Source of the DNA: Micrasema longulum
Lineage: Eukaryota > Arthropoda > Insecta > Trichoptera > Brachycentridae
Reading direction: 5' to 3'
Length of the DNA: 64,000 nt
Assembly: GCA_022494885.1 (NCBI GenBank)
Contig: JAGVSM010001287.1
Span: forward strand, 1 to 64,000
The translations under genes and the position numbers were made by a program. The notes below the pieces were generated by a model. The model searched no databases and was not told where the DNA came from. It worked only from the letters and a program-made list of their open reading frames with translations. This document shows, piece after piece, positions 41,013-51,197 of the stretch. Each line of letters begins with the position of its first letter. Positions within the stretch are counted from its first letter, which is position 1.

Positions 41013-42330
41013 TTGTACGTGATGTGGAAGAGTTTGACGAAGAAAGAAAGGTTTCAAGAAGTGTTAAATATTATTGTTAGTAAATTTGAAGTCGGTGAAC
41101 TTGGTGCAAGTGGTGAAAAACTGTTAAAAAATCAAATTAAGCTTATTTGTTTAAATATAAGCAGAAAATGGACCGAATCTGGCTGTAAACTAGATAGATT
41201 TGTTTAAAAAAATTGAGTGGCTCGACGGTAGTGAAAATATTTTGATATGTGAAAACTTTCGACAAAGTCCTTCAGTAGACATGAATGAACCATCTACGTC
41301 TACTGGAAGGCCCGCAAAGGATTTTGGGGTATGCAGTGATCAGTGCAAAAGGACAAAAGGGCGTAATTTAGTGAGTACGAAGACATCTGAAGAACTTTCG
41401 TTTGCCACGCAGGTATTTATTCGAGCATCAGAAAAACGCACAGTTGCCGATCTCCTAAAGAAAATTTTGAAAGCTACTCCCAATGAAGTAGCAAAAATAC
41501 GTAGGGAACGTCAACAAGTAAACAAACAGCGGGCATTGACAATTGAGGAAGCGCTAAGTTTATACGTTGACTGTAAATTATCTTCAAAGTTATGGGTAAA
41601 AATGCCATAAAAACCGGCCACAACATATATCCGGCATTTTATAGTTTAAGAAAAGCAAAAGAAGCATGCTGCCTGAGCGAGGAATTTGTCAAAATAACGG
41701 AAACTAGTGCAGAAATCCAGCTACAAGCAATTTTAAATCATACGGTGGAACGATTGCTAAATGTAGAATCAGAAGTCTTAAAAGAAAGAGTTCCTTCAGG
41801 TTCTGTACTGACTCTTATATGCAAGTGCGGTGGAGATGGAAGCTCAGGACATAGTTATTATAAACAGAAATTTCACACAGAGCATGCAATAGATTAATTT
41901 TTATTTATTATGTCATTCGTTCCAATACAACTAAGGCTTAATGATGACCCTAATATAGTAATTTGGCAAAATTTAAGCCCTTCCTCAACCTCTTATTGTC
42001 GTCCTATTAAATTTATTTTCGCCAAAGAAACTGATATTCTTACTAAGTCTGAAATCGAAAAACTTAAAGATGCAATTGAAAATCTTGAAAATTTTAATGT
42101 TAATATTGGAGGTGTAGTATTGTCCATAAAATTAAAAATGCTTTTAACAATGGTAGATGGTAAAATTTGCAACGTTTTGGCTAAAAATAAGTCAACCATG
42201 TCCTGTTATATTTGTGGCGCCAAACCCAGTGAAATGAACTCTATTAGTATTAATTAGAGTTTCTTGACAAGAATTTTATTCCTTTGGCTTATCTACATTA
42301 CATGCTCTTTTTATATTTCTCAAAATAAAT
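41013..42330 (+). pseudogene. Transib transposase, RAG1-core-like
   Basis: Reads through several frames: ISRKWTESGCKLDRFV, KKIEWLDGSENI, VADLLKKILKATPNEVAKI, TGHNIYPAFYSLRKAKEACC, ETSAEIQLQAILNHTVERLL, ICKCGGDGSSGHSYYKQKF, then, after a stop near 41895, VIWQNLSPSSTSYCRPIKFI, LLTMVDGKICNVLAKNKSTM, SCYICGAKPSEMN and, in another frame, FYSFGLSTLHALFIFLKI. These are conserved Transib blocks in order. The aspartates in GGDGSSG (codon at 41835) and MVDGK (codon at 42156) are the likely first two catalytic residues. The glutamate-bearing C-terminus is absent. At least three frame breaks. Confidence 0.85.
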
Positions 42331-42373
42331 CTATTTGTAAATCACTTAAAACAAATGTTTTATTTAAAGACCT

Positions 42374-42705
42374 TTAAGTTTTATCATCATTATACCATAT
42401 CCGCTCCCTATGTGGAGCATATGGATTCCATAATCTGCCTCCGGCCAAACGATCGACCTCCCGTACATCCTCCCAAATTAAGTCCACGTACCGCAACTCT
42501 GACGCAAACTGCCCACAAATTGTCAACAGTGGACGACCAGGACGCCGAAAACCTGATGCCTTGTAACATAGGCAAGCATGGTTAAGTCTCTCGGAAGGCA
42601 TACGTAGTACATGGCCTTGCCAGCCAAAACGCCTTGGATGACATTAGATACCAAGGGTTGCTGTGTCCGTTGCCTCACTTCTGTGTTCCTTACAATGTCA
42701 AACTT
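42374..42705 (-). mobile_element. LINE C-terminus and 3' end (GHVLRMP family), copy 2
   Basis: The minus frame 42601-42374 reads MPSERLNHACLCYKASGFRR, PGRPLLTICG, and ELRYVDLIWEDVREVDRLAG, preceded in another frame by the LAGKAMYYVCLPRDL region. The 3' end is ATATGCTCCACATAGGGAGC then GGATATGGTATAATGATGAT. Its hairpin and GAT-type tail match the GAT-tailed SINEs. It sits inside the Transib element. Confidence 0.7.
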
Positions 42706-43093
42706 TTAAGTTTATTTAAACCCTTTGAGTTTTGACGTTTAACATAATAAAATCAGCTGTAAAATGGTTATTCTGACAAAACAAGTGAAGGCAGATTAGT
42801 TCTCTCGGGTGAAATCTTTATTTTATGCCTAAGTATCTAATATAATTTTCAATGATTTATTTTATAGGTTGACCGATTTATCAGTCAATAGAATAAAAGT
42901 AATAATTTCAATTATTTATGACCCTTAAATACATTATTGGATGCAGATATCAATTTCCAGAAAATTTTTTTCGTTTATTAAATAACAAAATGTGACATAT
43001 TTTTTATAAAACGAATTATTATTACATATTTAATAAAAAAAACCTCTTTTTAGGATTAAATGAATCGCATATGTGAGTTAAAAGTACATTCAG

Positions 43094-43132
43094 AATTTTT
43101 AGTTTCTAGCTTGTATGAAACGAAACACTGTG
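43094..43132. repeat. Transib right terminal inverted repeat
   Basis: Ends TAGCTTGTATGAAACGAAAC then ACTGTG; read inverted it begins CACAGTGTTTCGTTTCATAC, with CTAAAAATT 23 bases after the heptamer. Followed by the CGTCG duplication. Confidence 0.85.
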
Positions 43133-43137
43133 CGTCG
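43133..43137. repeat. Transib target site duplication, right
   Basis: CGTCG, identical to 40441-40445. Confidence 0.85.
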
Positions 43138-43289
43138 GGGGACCAGACAATGCACCGCAAGAAAAAGAAGAAATGCATTATGATCCGTTATCCTCAGTCC
43201 CGACGCCATATTTGACTGGCAAATGTTTTGACACATTGTCATATGATTGATTATTTCGTTCTCCGCTTAGTTAATTTCCGATAACTGTT

Positions 43290-43620
43290 TAACTTTTTGT
43301 ACATAATGTTATTTGTACATTGGCGGGCTTATTGCCAAATGGAAACTTCTTCCAACTAACCAATAAAATAAAAGTTTTATTTTTATAATTCAAGTTACAA
43401 ACATATTCAGTAGAAAAAAGAAAAAAAAGATTAAAAAGTTAAAAATATATAAAAATAGAAATAAACGTATTTGTTTATAAATTACATTAAATCAAAACTA
43501 TTACTCGATGGGAAAAAGGAAAAAAGCAGAAAGAGGAAAAGGAAAGGAGGAGAGATTAAGGAAGAGAAAGGAGATGTTTCTTCAGACGTGATTTAAACAG
43601 AGATAATGTAGTAACATCTT
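43290..43620 (-). mobile_element. LINE 3' end (GCGGGC..ATTGCC family)
   Basis: Read on the minus strand it passes through AGATGTTACTACATTATCTC and ends GGAAGAAGTTTCCATTTGGC, AATAAGCCCGCC, paralleling the 3' UTR of the LINE at 20570-21330 (GGAAGAAATTGCCTTAAGGC, AATATGCCCGCC). No ORF remains. Confidence 0.55.
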
Positions 43621-43621
43621 T

Positions 43622-44118
43622 GATTCAATTCAATTCAATTCAATTTATTTATTTTAAATATAACATATACATTACAAAAATATATTCAATACGTACATAT
43701 TATAAAAAATATAAAAAAATACACGAAAGGACTCATGTCAAAGTAGTCGAAGAATCCTGCTCCGGAAAACCCCTTCGGATACATGAAACAGATCAATATT
43801 CAGAGCGATGTTGTTCAGCATAGCGGTAGCCCTTCCAACAGGCATAACCATAGGCAGGTTGGTCCTGAATATCGGAATATGAAACAATCTATGCTGACGC
43901 TGTCTGAGGTAATTATCAGGAACATACAAACCAATGCTCATCATAATTTCAGAATTATCGATTATACCGCGCATGATGGTGGATGGGAGATGATTCCACA
44001 GTCGAGCCGCATGGACACTATATGAGTTAGAGAAAAAAGAGGAATTGTGTATGGGTATTAAGAGAGTGCCTTGAGAATGAGAACGAAGAGGTAAACCATG
44101 AACTGATAAGCGTATCAT
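43622..44118 (-). pseudogene. LINE C-terminal ORF with (TTGAA)n tail
   Basis: The minus frame 44118-43738 (126 residues) reads HNSSFFSNSYSVHAARLWNH then LPSTIMRG, DNYLRQRQHRLFHIPIFRTN and MVMPVGRATAMLNNIALNID, a CR1-like C-terminus (S.S...AARLWN.LP ... F..P..RT.......P..R....N). The 3' UTR runs to a (TTGAA)4 repeat at 43624-43643. The frame is open throughout, so this is a fairly young fragment; upstream domains are missing. Confidence 0.7.
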
Positions 44119-44225
44119 ATGATTACCATTCTTATATTTTTTTACATTGTGTTATTTTGGGCAAGGATGAAGTATATAAACATCAAAACAAATATATCTA
44201 ACTTCATTGACCCGCCAGCAATCTT

Positions 44226-44690
44226 ATACATTGGGTTGGCAAGAAAGGCATTTCGGTTTTCACACATCCATGGCGTTGGTCATATTTTTAATAACTTCTA
44301 TCAGTGTTATGATTTTTCTTTTCGACATTTGATATCAGTCCCACTTAGGTTACTTTAAATAGTTGTGCGTAAAACATATTTTTTCAACAATTTTGTCAAA
44401 ATTAATATAGATTGCAATCCGGTGATTTTCGGCATATTTATTTTTATTTCCGTGAAGGAAAAAAGGCCGCAGAGGCTTCCAAAAAGAGGTTGGTAGTTTA
44501 TGTATTGATTGCAAAACAGAGCGCGCTTGTCAGATTTGGTTTCGAAAATTCCATTCGGGAGATTATTCACTCAAAGATTATCAATGTTCTGATCGACCAA
44601 CTGAAGCTGATGACGACCAAATCAAAGTCATCATTAAAGAGGATCGTCATATGACTGTTCGAGAAATTGCGAGAGGTTAAATAACCTGTA
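44226..44690 (+). pseudogene. Mariner element 5' end with transposase N-terminus
   Basis: The 5' terminus TTGGGTTGGCAAGAAAGGCA at about 44231 is of the mariner type (TTGGGTTGGCAA..AAG). Downstream the frames read FRHIYFYFREGKKAAEASKK and, after shifts, the remnants of RFGFENSIRE, CSDRPTEADDDQIKVIIKED and RHMTVREIARG. This is the N-terminal helix-turn-helix region of a mariner transposase different from that at 38083. It is cut off at about 44690 before the catalytic domain. Confidence 0.75.
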
Positions 44691-45285
44691 TTGGGTGTGC
44701 GCATATTTTGTTAATTAAAAAAAAAGATTTTATTTTGTACTAGTTCAGTATGTATATATACATCCATGTAATTTTTAAACTTTTCAATTTTCTTTCCCAG
44801 ATTGCATAATGTAAACATTATTTTGAATTTATTTCCATGCCTAGTATTCTGTTTATTCTGTTATTTTCAAGTATTTTTCATACCCTTTTTAATTTGTATT
44901 ATATCATAATTTTTAATTTTTCTGCTTTTGTTAAATAATATTATAGTTTAAAATTTTAAAACGTCTCTAAAAAAATTATTATCTGTATGTCCCTAAATGA
45001 GTTTTTTTTAAAAAAACTCCTTGGGAATATTGTATATAATTATGTATAATATGTTTTCAATATAATAAAAAAAAAAATAAAAAAAAATGTATCGTATACA
45101 ACAATTGCAAATCACTCAAAATGTCTTGAACTCCCAAGAAACTCGATATCTGACTTAGCGCTATCTGATTACCATTTATTTCGAAGATTATTTCGATTTT
45201 TGCTTTACTAAGGACCAAAAGTTTTATGAGCGCGGAATAAAGGAGTTGCAAGAAAGATGGCAAAAGGTAATCGAACGAAACGGAA
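44691..45285. other. AT-rich spacer
   Basis: Nothing recognised. Confidence 0.4.
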
Positions 45286-45480
45286 AATATGTTTAAATTT
45301 ATTGCAACAGAGGGGGAAAACATTATTTAGAAGGGGATATGGAAGTCTAGGCATTTACAGGGCTTATGACTCCATATTCCCTTCCCAATAATGTTTTCCT
45401 GTTGCAATAAATTTCAATATGAACAACTCCCTAGGGAGAAAATCCAGCCAGTCGGCAAGCATTAGGACATACTCAAAAAT
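45286..45480. repeat. 390-bp family, foldback copy (subfamily 2)
   Basis: 45290-45370 is A orientation (ATTGCAACAGAGGGGGAAAA, GGATATGGAAGTCTAGGCAT, TTACAGGGCTTATGAC); 45371-45465 is B (TCCATATTCCCTTCCCAATA, ATGTTTTCCTGTTGCAATAA, CTCCCTAGGGAGAAAATCCA). The join is abrupt. Arms of about 70 bases pair. Confidence 0.75.
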
Positions 45481-45678
45481 TGTTGGAAAATATGTTATTT
45501 TATTAAAGTTCATTCTTCGTACAAAAAAAAACATTTCACACTACAAAACCGAAATCACATCAGATTGAAATTTAGAACATTTCAATGCAGAAATTAGGAT
45601 TAGAATTGAAATTCCGATCAAAATAGTGTGACCGTTAACGACATTTGTTTATAAAACAATCAACAAACAAAATTCTGG

Positions 45679-46127
45679 TATACACGGTTTTCAGGGTAAG
45701 ACAGCGAAACTTCAGAGGAATATTCCTCGTGGTTAGCTTTAAAAAAAATCCTAATGAAATATTTCCGAAAAATCGTTTTTAAAAAAAAAAAAATGTAATT
45801 ACAAAATGTAGTAAATTCTTAATTTCTCGGACAACAAGTCCCTCCACAAACTCCTACCCCTCTCCTACCCAACCGCTACAATTGTCGGCGCCTGGTGCGT
45901 ATCACTTCGTTGGTCAAATACATTTTTATCGCAATTATTTTTCGTCAGGGAGGGGAAGGGGTTTGCGGAAGGGATGCTAGTCCAGAAAATTAAAGGTTTA
46001 CTCTATTATAAGTTTTTTTTTTTTTTTTAATGGCTTTTGGGAAAATTTTCATTAGGATTTTTTTAAAGGTTACCATGAGGAATGCTCCTTTGAAATTTCG
46101 CGGTCTAGCCCAGAAAAACCGTGTATA
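45679..46127. mobile_element. Foldback MITE, about 190-bp arms
   Basis: Left arm TATACACGGTTTTCAGGGTA ... GAGGAATATTCCTCGTGGTT ... AAAATCCTAATGAAA; right arm inverted TATACACGGTTTTTCTGGGC ... AGGAGCATTCCTCATGGTAA ... AAAATCCTAATGAAA. The arms diverge moderately; centre about 45860-45960. TA at each end may be the duplication. No coding. Confidence 0.8.
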
Positions 46128-47148
46128 AAAATTGTTGTACGAGAATTTCAACGTTAACAATCAACATGTGTTTTTGGTGGATCGCAATCAGATTATTTTC
46201 TCAAATTCCTTATAATTTTACCCCATTTATTTCTTTTTCCTGGATTTTGGGGAATGCCAAAATAATAAAAACTCGCGATTATGATGTTTTAAAATATATT
46301 TGCATCAGTGCACCCATGTAACTAAGAAGATCTTCGCAATTGCGCCGCTAGGCGTAGTTTGACGTTTACAAAAAAAAACTTATATTTGATTATAAATTTT
46401 TTTAAGCTTTGTTAATTACTGATGAATGATGAACAAACACCAATGAAAAGTTGCAAAATCTATTTTACAATGTTTATCCTTTCGGACACAAGCGGACATT
46501 TTGGTTTCGATTATAAACGTCGCGCCCGGATGGCGGTCGAAGAACGACTAAATACGCGTTGGGCATGAGTTAAATGTCATAATTTTTCAGGGCTCAGGAC
46601 ATGTATTGTGTATTAATATGTCGATGGAGACAGGGTTTAAAATCAAAATGTTACGTGGGTATAATTGGTTAAATAAAACAGAACCCATATGTGAAATAAC
46701 AATATTCCAAGTAACTAAGTAATTCAACTATTTGACAATACAAGCCATTAAAACCACGCTCGAACTTGGCACAATGGTTAAAATCAACACGAAGGAACAT
46801 GTTTCTAGCCAAATATGAGGGAATCATTATGTTATTAGTGGTGTTCTGTACCGGCACGATGTGTCAAGGGCAGAACAAGACGTGTTTGGAGAACAAACGA
46901 CTCTCTTGGATATTATGCGCTCCGTGGCGTTCGTGTAGTAAAATGTTTTAAGAAGTACGGAACAATAATAAAAAATCAACCGACCTTATATATAAATTAA
47001 AACAAACATTGTGAAAGAGTAAATAATAAATACAAAATGATGAATACTTTCATATAAGGTTACATTGGAATGTTTTTAACCTGCTGAGAATATTGTATGT
47101 GGGTAGTTGAAAAAAAACATGTACTATGTATCTTCTTCACATGAAAAT
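46128..47148. other. Spacer, nothing recognised
   Basis: 46440-46600 is less AT-rich (AACGTCGCGCCCGGATGGCG). The frame 46766-46951 includes a hydrophobic run (IIMLLVVFCTGTM) but no known motif. Confidence 0.3.
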
Positions 47149-47150
47149 TA

Positions 47151-47500
47151 TACACAGGGTGTTCTTTAAACCACAATGATCAGTATGAGAAAGAAGACAT
47201 AATGGCACATTAAGATAATTTTTTAGAACGACAAAAATCTTAAAAAATAAAATAGAAAAAAACAAATGGTTGCTTACTTTTGCAGGGGAGAAGCGAGGGC
47301 GCGGCCGTGCAGTTCAGACTCTCCCCTACCCCTTCTCGTTTCTCCCCAGCAGAAGTGAGCAACTACTTGTTTTTTTTTCTATATTTTATTTTTTATGATT
47401 TTAGTCATTCTAAAAAAATATTTTTATGTACCAATATGTCTTCTTGCTCATACTGATCATCGTGGTTTCGTATGTGACAGGGTTTGAAGAACAACCTGTA
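47151..47500. mobile_element. Foldback MITE, about 160-bp arms
   Basis: Left arm TACACAGGGTGTTCTTTAAA, CCACAATGATCAGTATGAGA, AAGAAGACATAATGG; right arm inverted TACAGGTTGTTCTTCAAACC, ACGATGATCAGTATGAGCAA, GAAGACATATTGG. A small GC-rich centre (GCGAGGGCGCGGCCGTGCAG) lies between. TA flanks both ends. The tips resemble those of the 45679 element. Confidence 0.85.
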
Positions 47501-47559
47501 TAGGTAGAAATAAGAAATCATTTCAAGGGAAAGTGCATTTTAGTGTATGGTTAGTAAGA

Positions 47560-47885
47560 CCGAAAAAAAGAAGAAGAGAGGCCTTGCGGAGCGGGGCAGT
47601 GAGAGGAACTAAGGAGACGGGTTTAGATCCCAGCAGATAAGTTAATTGAATCTCCTACCTTCCGGATCTATCTTGATGCTTTGACTGGAGGCTGGAGACG
47701 GCTCTGGGACACTTAACTTCTTACTTAATTCGGTGGTTTTTGCGGAAGGCGGTAGCGGAGCGGTTACGTGGTGCGGAGCGGTAAGCGGTAAGCGGCGGTG
47801 ATCAAGACGACTCGGTGGTCAATTCTTAACTCAACTACTGGGTGGTGAAGGACATGGGTGCGGGTGGGAATATTAATGTTAATTT
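47560..47885. repeat. GC-rich stretch with GCGGTA-type minisatellite
   Basis: 47748-47805 is a run of near-repeats (GCGGTAGCGGAGCGGTTACG, GGAGCGGTAAGCGGTAAGCG). It directly precedes the RTE copy and may be its upstream part or unrelated. Confidence 0.4.
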
Positions 47886-48912
47886 CGGTAACGCCGATGA
47901 CGCAGTCCTCCTAGCTGACAGCGAAGTGAACTGCAATCCTTGGTTACAAAGGTTTACGAAGTGTGCAAGGAGAGTGATTTGCTAATGAATGTGCAAAAGT
48001 CGAACGTCATGGTCTTTGAAAGAAATGTAACTATGACTGAATGTAAGATTGTAGTAAATGGAGATAGTTTGAAACAGGTCGAAGAATTTGTATATCTGGG
48101 TAGTATGTTTACTAGAGATGGAAATATGGACAAGGATATTGAAAGGAGGGTTAGTGCCGGTAACAGAGTTAATGGTGCCTTAAAGTCTGTCGTAGCAAAT
48201 AATGTCTATCGCAAGAGGCTAAATTAGCAGTTCATAGTGGAGTTCTGGTACCAACCCTAATGTATGGAAGCGAAGCATGGAGTTGGAAAAAAAGGGACGA
48301 AAGTAGACTGAATGCTGTTGAAATGCGATCCAATCCAATGTATGATAGGTGCCCTAATGTCAAAATTAGAGCAGAATGCAAGGCTGAGTTAAGCATTATC
48401 GACAAAATTAAGAAAGGTCTTTTTTTTTTTTTACATTTTTTTTTTTTGCACCACAACAGGCCAGGAGGCCTAATTACAGTGGTGAATTACACCACAGAGC
48501 ACCAGGCTTGAGAAAAATCACATTTTAATTTTTGTGTTCTCACCGGGAATCGAACCCGGAACCTTCCGTGCGTGAGTCAAGCGTCTTGACCACTACACCA
48601 CGGAGGCCGCCTTTTGCGATGGTTCGGTCATGTGGAGCGAATGAATGATGAAAGAACGGCTAAAAAGATTTATGATGCGAATGTGTCTGGTTGTAGAAGT
48701 CGAGGAAGGCTGAGAAAGACATGGCATGATCAAGTACAACAAATTCTTGAAAGTGGTCATGTGAAAAGTCGGAATAATCGACGTGCGTGCATGAGAAGAT
48801 GTATGAATGTGAAGGAAGCAAAGGAAGTGTGCCAGGACAGAGTGGTGTGGCGTTCTATCCTCTCTGCCTACCCCTCCGGAGAAATGGCGTGATGGTTAGT
48901 TAGTTAGTTAAA
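47886..48912 (+). pseudogene. RTE-type LINE, copy 5, with catalytic ADD box and nested SINE
   Basis: Begins ADDAVLLADSEV at about 47893, part of the reverse transcriptase catalytic FADD/YADD box. It continues LVTKVYEVCKESDLLMNVQK, VEEFVYLGSMFTRDGNMDKD, GVLVPTLMYGSEAWSW, AELSIIDKIKKGL, then the SINE at 48421-48611, then LRWFGHVERMNDERTAKKIY, RGRLRKTWHDQ, RACMRRCMNVKEAKEVCQDR and SILSAYPSGEMA. The 3' tail is ATGGTTAGTTAGTTAGTTA. It is diverged from copies 2-4, so it is a separate subfamily. A frameshift lies near 48225 and a small deletion near 48330. Confidence 0.85.
48421..48611 (-). mobile_element. tRNA-derived SINE, copy 2, nested in RTE ORF
   Basis: Minus-strand copy of the SINE at 4231: GGCGGCCTCCGTGGTGTAGT head, B box GGTTCGATTCCCGG, body and A-rich tail (T run at 48421-48447 on the plus strand). 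Removing it rejoins the RTE frame as KKGL/LRWFGHVER. The target duplication is only a T run (TTTT) and so cannot be told from the tail. Confidence 0.9.
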
Positions 48913-49338
48913 ATTATGAATACAAATAAATAAGTATATAATATCGGCGCAACTACTACGAAACGCCATCGTTTGAAAATGAGATTAGATAAAAGAGAGT
49001 TAAAAGAATACGTATCCGAGATTCGAAAAGTTAATTCATGTTTTTTTTGTTCACATTTGTACATTTAAATGTTTCTATTCGTGTAAGATATGTCAAAGTA
49101 TTCGGGTAAAATATCTGTAGCTTGGATCTATAAGGGCAAATATCGTCAACCATAATATTTTAGGAAATTAATTATTTAGCCGTTTTGCTGCGTCATAATG
49201 AACTGTTTGAAGTCTTTGATAACAAATATTAACAAAAAACATTACCACACGTGTATGAGTGTATAAAATAGTTATAAGCTTTTTAATTGACATCGACCCA
49301 CTTCAAAAGGGTGGCAAGAAAAATATGGAATCTGACAT
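48913..49338. other. AT-rich spacer
   Basis: Nothing recognised. Confidence 0.4.
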
Positions 49339-49339
49339 T

Positions 49340-50340
49340 GTTTATTATTATTATTATTATTATTATAGATAACTCATAAAGCGCCATTTTCGTAATATAA
49401 TACCTCAAGGGCGCTTTACCAAGCGATTGTATAGATAAATAAATTTAATTGAAGCTATTAAATTTGTAATTTAATTAAAACATTTTATTTTGCTATCACA
49501 TGCCACGGATTTAATTAAATTTTTTAAAGAACAAACTTTTTTCCGAAACATCACTTCACTCTCACAGGCTCGCACCTCTGCCGGGAGAGCACTCCATGCC
49601 ATAGGGCCTGCGACCGCATTTGCGCGTTCACCGAACTTAGTGCGCTGTTGGTGTAGAGGTATAATAACCTTTTATCTCGCCGTAGACATAGCTGATATAA
49701 GCGTAAGACGCCTGTAAGCTAGTTCATCTGGAATGCATAGTTCCTTGGGTATTCCGAAGCAGAGTGGTGCAGTGATTTATACATAAGCCGACAGAGTTTG
49801 TATTCTACCCTCTGTGAAAAACGTAGCCAGTGTAATTCCCAAAGCAGTGGAGTGATATGACTGAACTTAGAGATTCCGAAAATAAGTCTCGCTGCAGCAT
49901 TTAATACAGACTGCAGGCAAGTTATTTTGTTCATTGGTAGACCTGCATAGATACCATTACAATAATCGACTCTAGACACTACAAACGCAATTTTTGCGTA
50001 TACATTAAATTTGTCTCAGCTGGTAGAAGCGTGAACTTATCGTTCTACTGATGTGAGCGTCAAGAAAAAGGTCACAATTAAGGAAGCCTTCCAGTAGTTT
50101 AACGGTGGGTAAAGCGGTACTTCTTACATCAGATAGTTTCGTATCCCGAATCAAATACTATTGGCTGTCTGAAACCACCCATAGTTGTTCCGTTTTTGAT
50201 GGGTTTAATGTTGGTCTGTTTTCAGCAATCCAGTTTCCTTTTTTCTCGATGAATCCGTCAATTAAATTAACAAGCACACTTTTTTCACCTGGTTTGAAAT
50301 AAAAATAAATATGTGTATGATCTGCATAGCAGCGAGAGTT
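49340..50340 (-). pseudogene. CR1/Rex-like LINE, catalytic box to 3' end
   Basis: The minus strand reads RCYADHTHIYFYFKPGEKSV at about 50335-50275 (YADH where YADD is required), then WIAENRPTLNPSKTEQLWVV, FLDAHISRTIS, IAFVVSRVDYCNGIYAGLPM, LQSVLNAAARLIFGISKFSH and ITPLLWELHWL. After a shift it reads the RRQRSALSSVNAQMRS-type end. The 3' end is CTTGGTAAAGCGCCCTTGAG ... AATGGCGCTTTATGAGTTAT with (AAT)n. This is the longest single LINE relic in the window, dead by the D-to-H change and frame breaks. Confidence 0.8.
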
Positions 50341-51018
50341 GTTCTTCTAGATAAATACAAATATTTGAGTAAACCTTGTCGTATTTGTGTAAAATACATG
50401 AAATAATTCGTGTAAAAAAAAATAGGGTGACAAAATTGACACATACTCGTATTTTAGTGTAAGTTAAATTCGAATGTAAAAACTTTCTCGTTTAAGCTGT
50501 TTTGGCTTCTCATTCCTGTTCACTTCTACGAGAAGGCCGTTGTGTTTCCGAATCCTGATGTTTGTACTTCCGTTGGTAAAACCTTAAACGTTTCTCTGAG
50601 TCCTTTTAGCGAAGGAAATTGAATTTAAGCAACGTGCCTTAATACAATTTAAAATATAAAACAGTGCAAATATTCTTACTCTAGAGCAAACTTGTTTCAA
50701 GTTATGAAATGAGAACCATTTCATTTTACTTGCATTAAGAAGCGTGAACAAAAAGAAATTATGCTTACGTACTCAACTTAATAATAAGATTAAAAATTGT
50801 GTTAAATTGAGTATCTCACTGCGTGTAAAATTTCCACTTAAACCAGGCAATGCATAATGTACATTTAATTATTTTTCATGGTATTTAAAGCTATTTCTTT
50901 TTTTTGATTGTTATTCTTAAAATTTATTTTGTATTTCATTATTTTAAGCTACCATTTTTTTCCTTGTAATGGTTTATTAAGAGCAGTTATAAATTTCTGA
51001 ATGATCGAACAATTGTAA
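50341..51018. other. AT-rich spacer
   Basis: Nothing recognised. Confidence 0.4.
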
Positions 51019-51110
51019 TTGATTTATTTTGTTCATTAACGCCCAAGGGACATTTGCAAAAAATGAAAAAATTCATGCCAACATACTTTTAAAAAAAAGA
51101 TAAACATACC
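51019..51110 (-). mobile_element. LINE 3' tail fragment
   Basis: Inverse reads TTTGCAAATGTCCCTTGGGC then GTTAATGAACAAAATAAAT, matching the tail at 5085-5135. Confidence 0.55.
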
Positions 51111-51139
51111 GAGGTAAGATACAGATGGTACAGAAGATA

Positions 51140-51197
51140 AATATACCGTTTCGATATATACAGATGAAGATAGCGATCATAATCGAGGCAAAGGTCT
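51140..51197 (-). mobile_element. MITE end fragment
   Basis: Inverse reads CCTCGATTATGATCGCTATC then TTCATCTGTATATATCGAAA, as at 7202-7260. Confidence 0.5.

Larger units (their letters stand above)
40446..43132 (+). mobile_element. Transib (RAG1-related) DNA transposon, defective
   Basis: The element is 2687 bases with 39-bp inverted termini starting CACAGTGTTT, flanked by a 5-bp CGTCG duplication. The interior encodes a broken Transib transposase. A LINE 3' end is nested inside at 42374-42700, and the C-terminal coding region is lost. Transib transposases are the family from which the RAG1 core of V(D)J recombination descends. It inserted in an RTE-like sequence. Confidence 0.9.
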
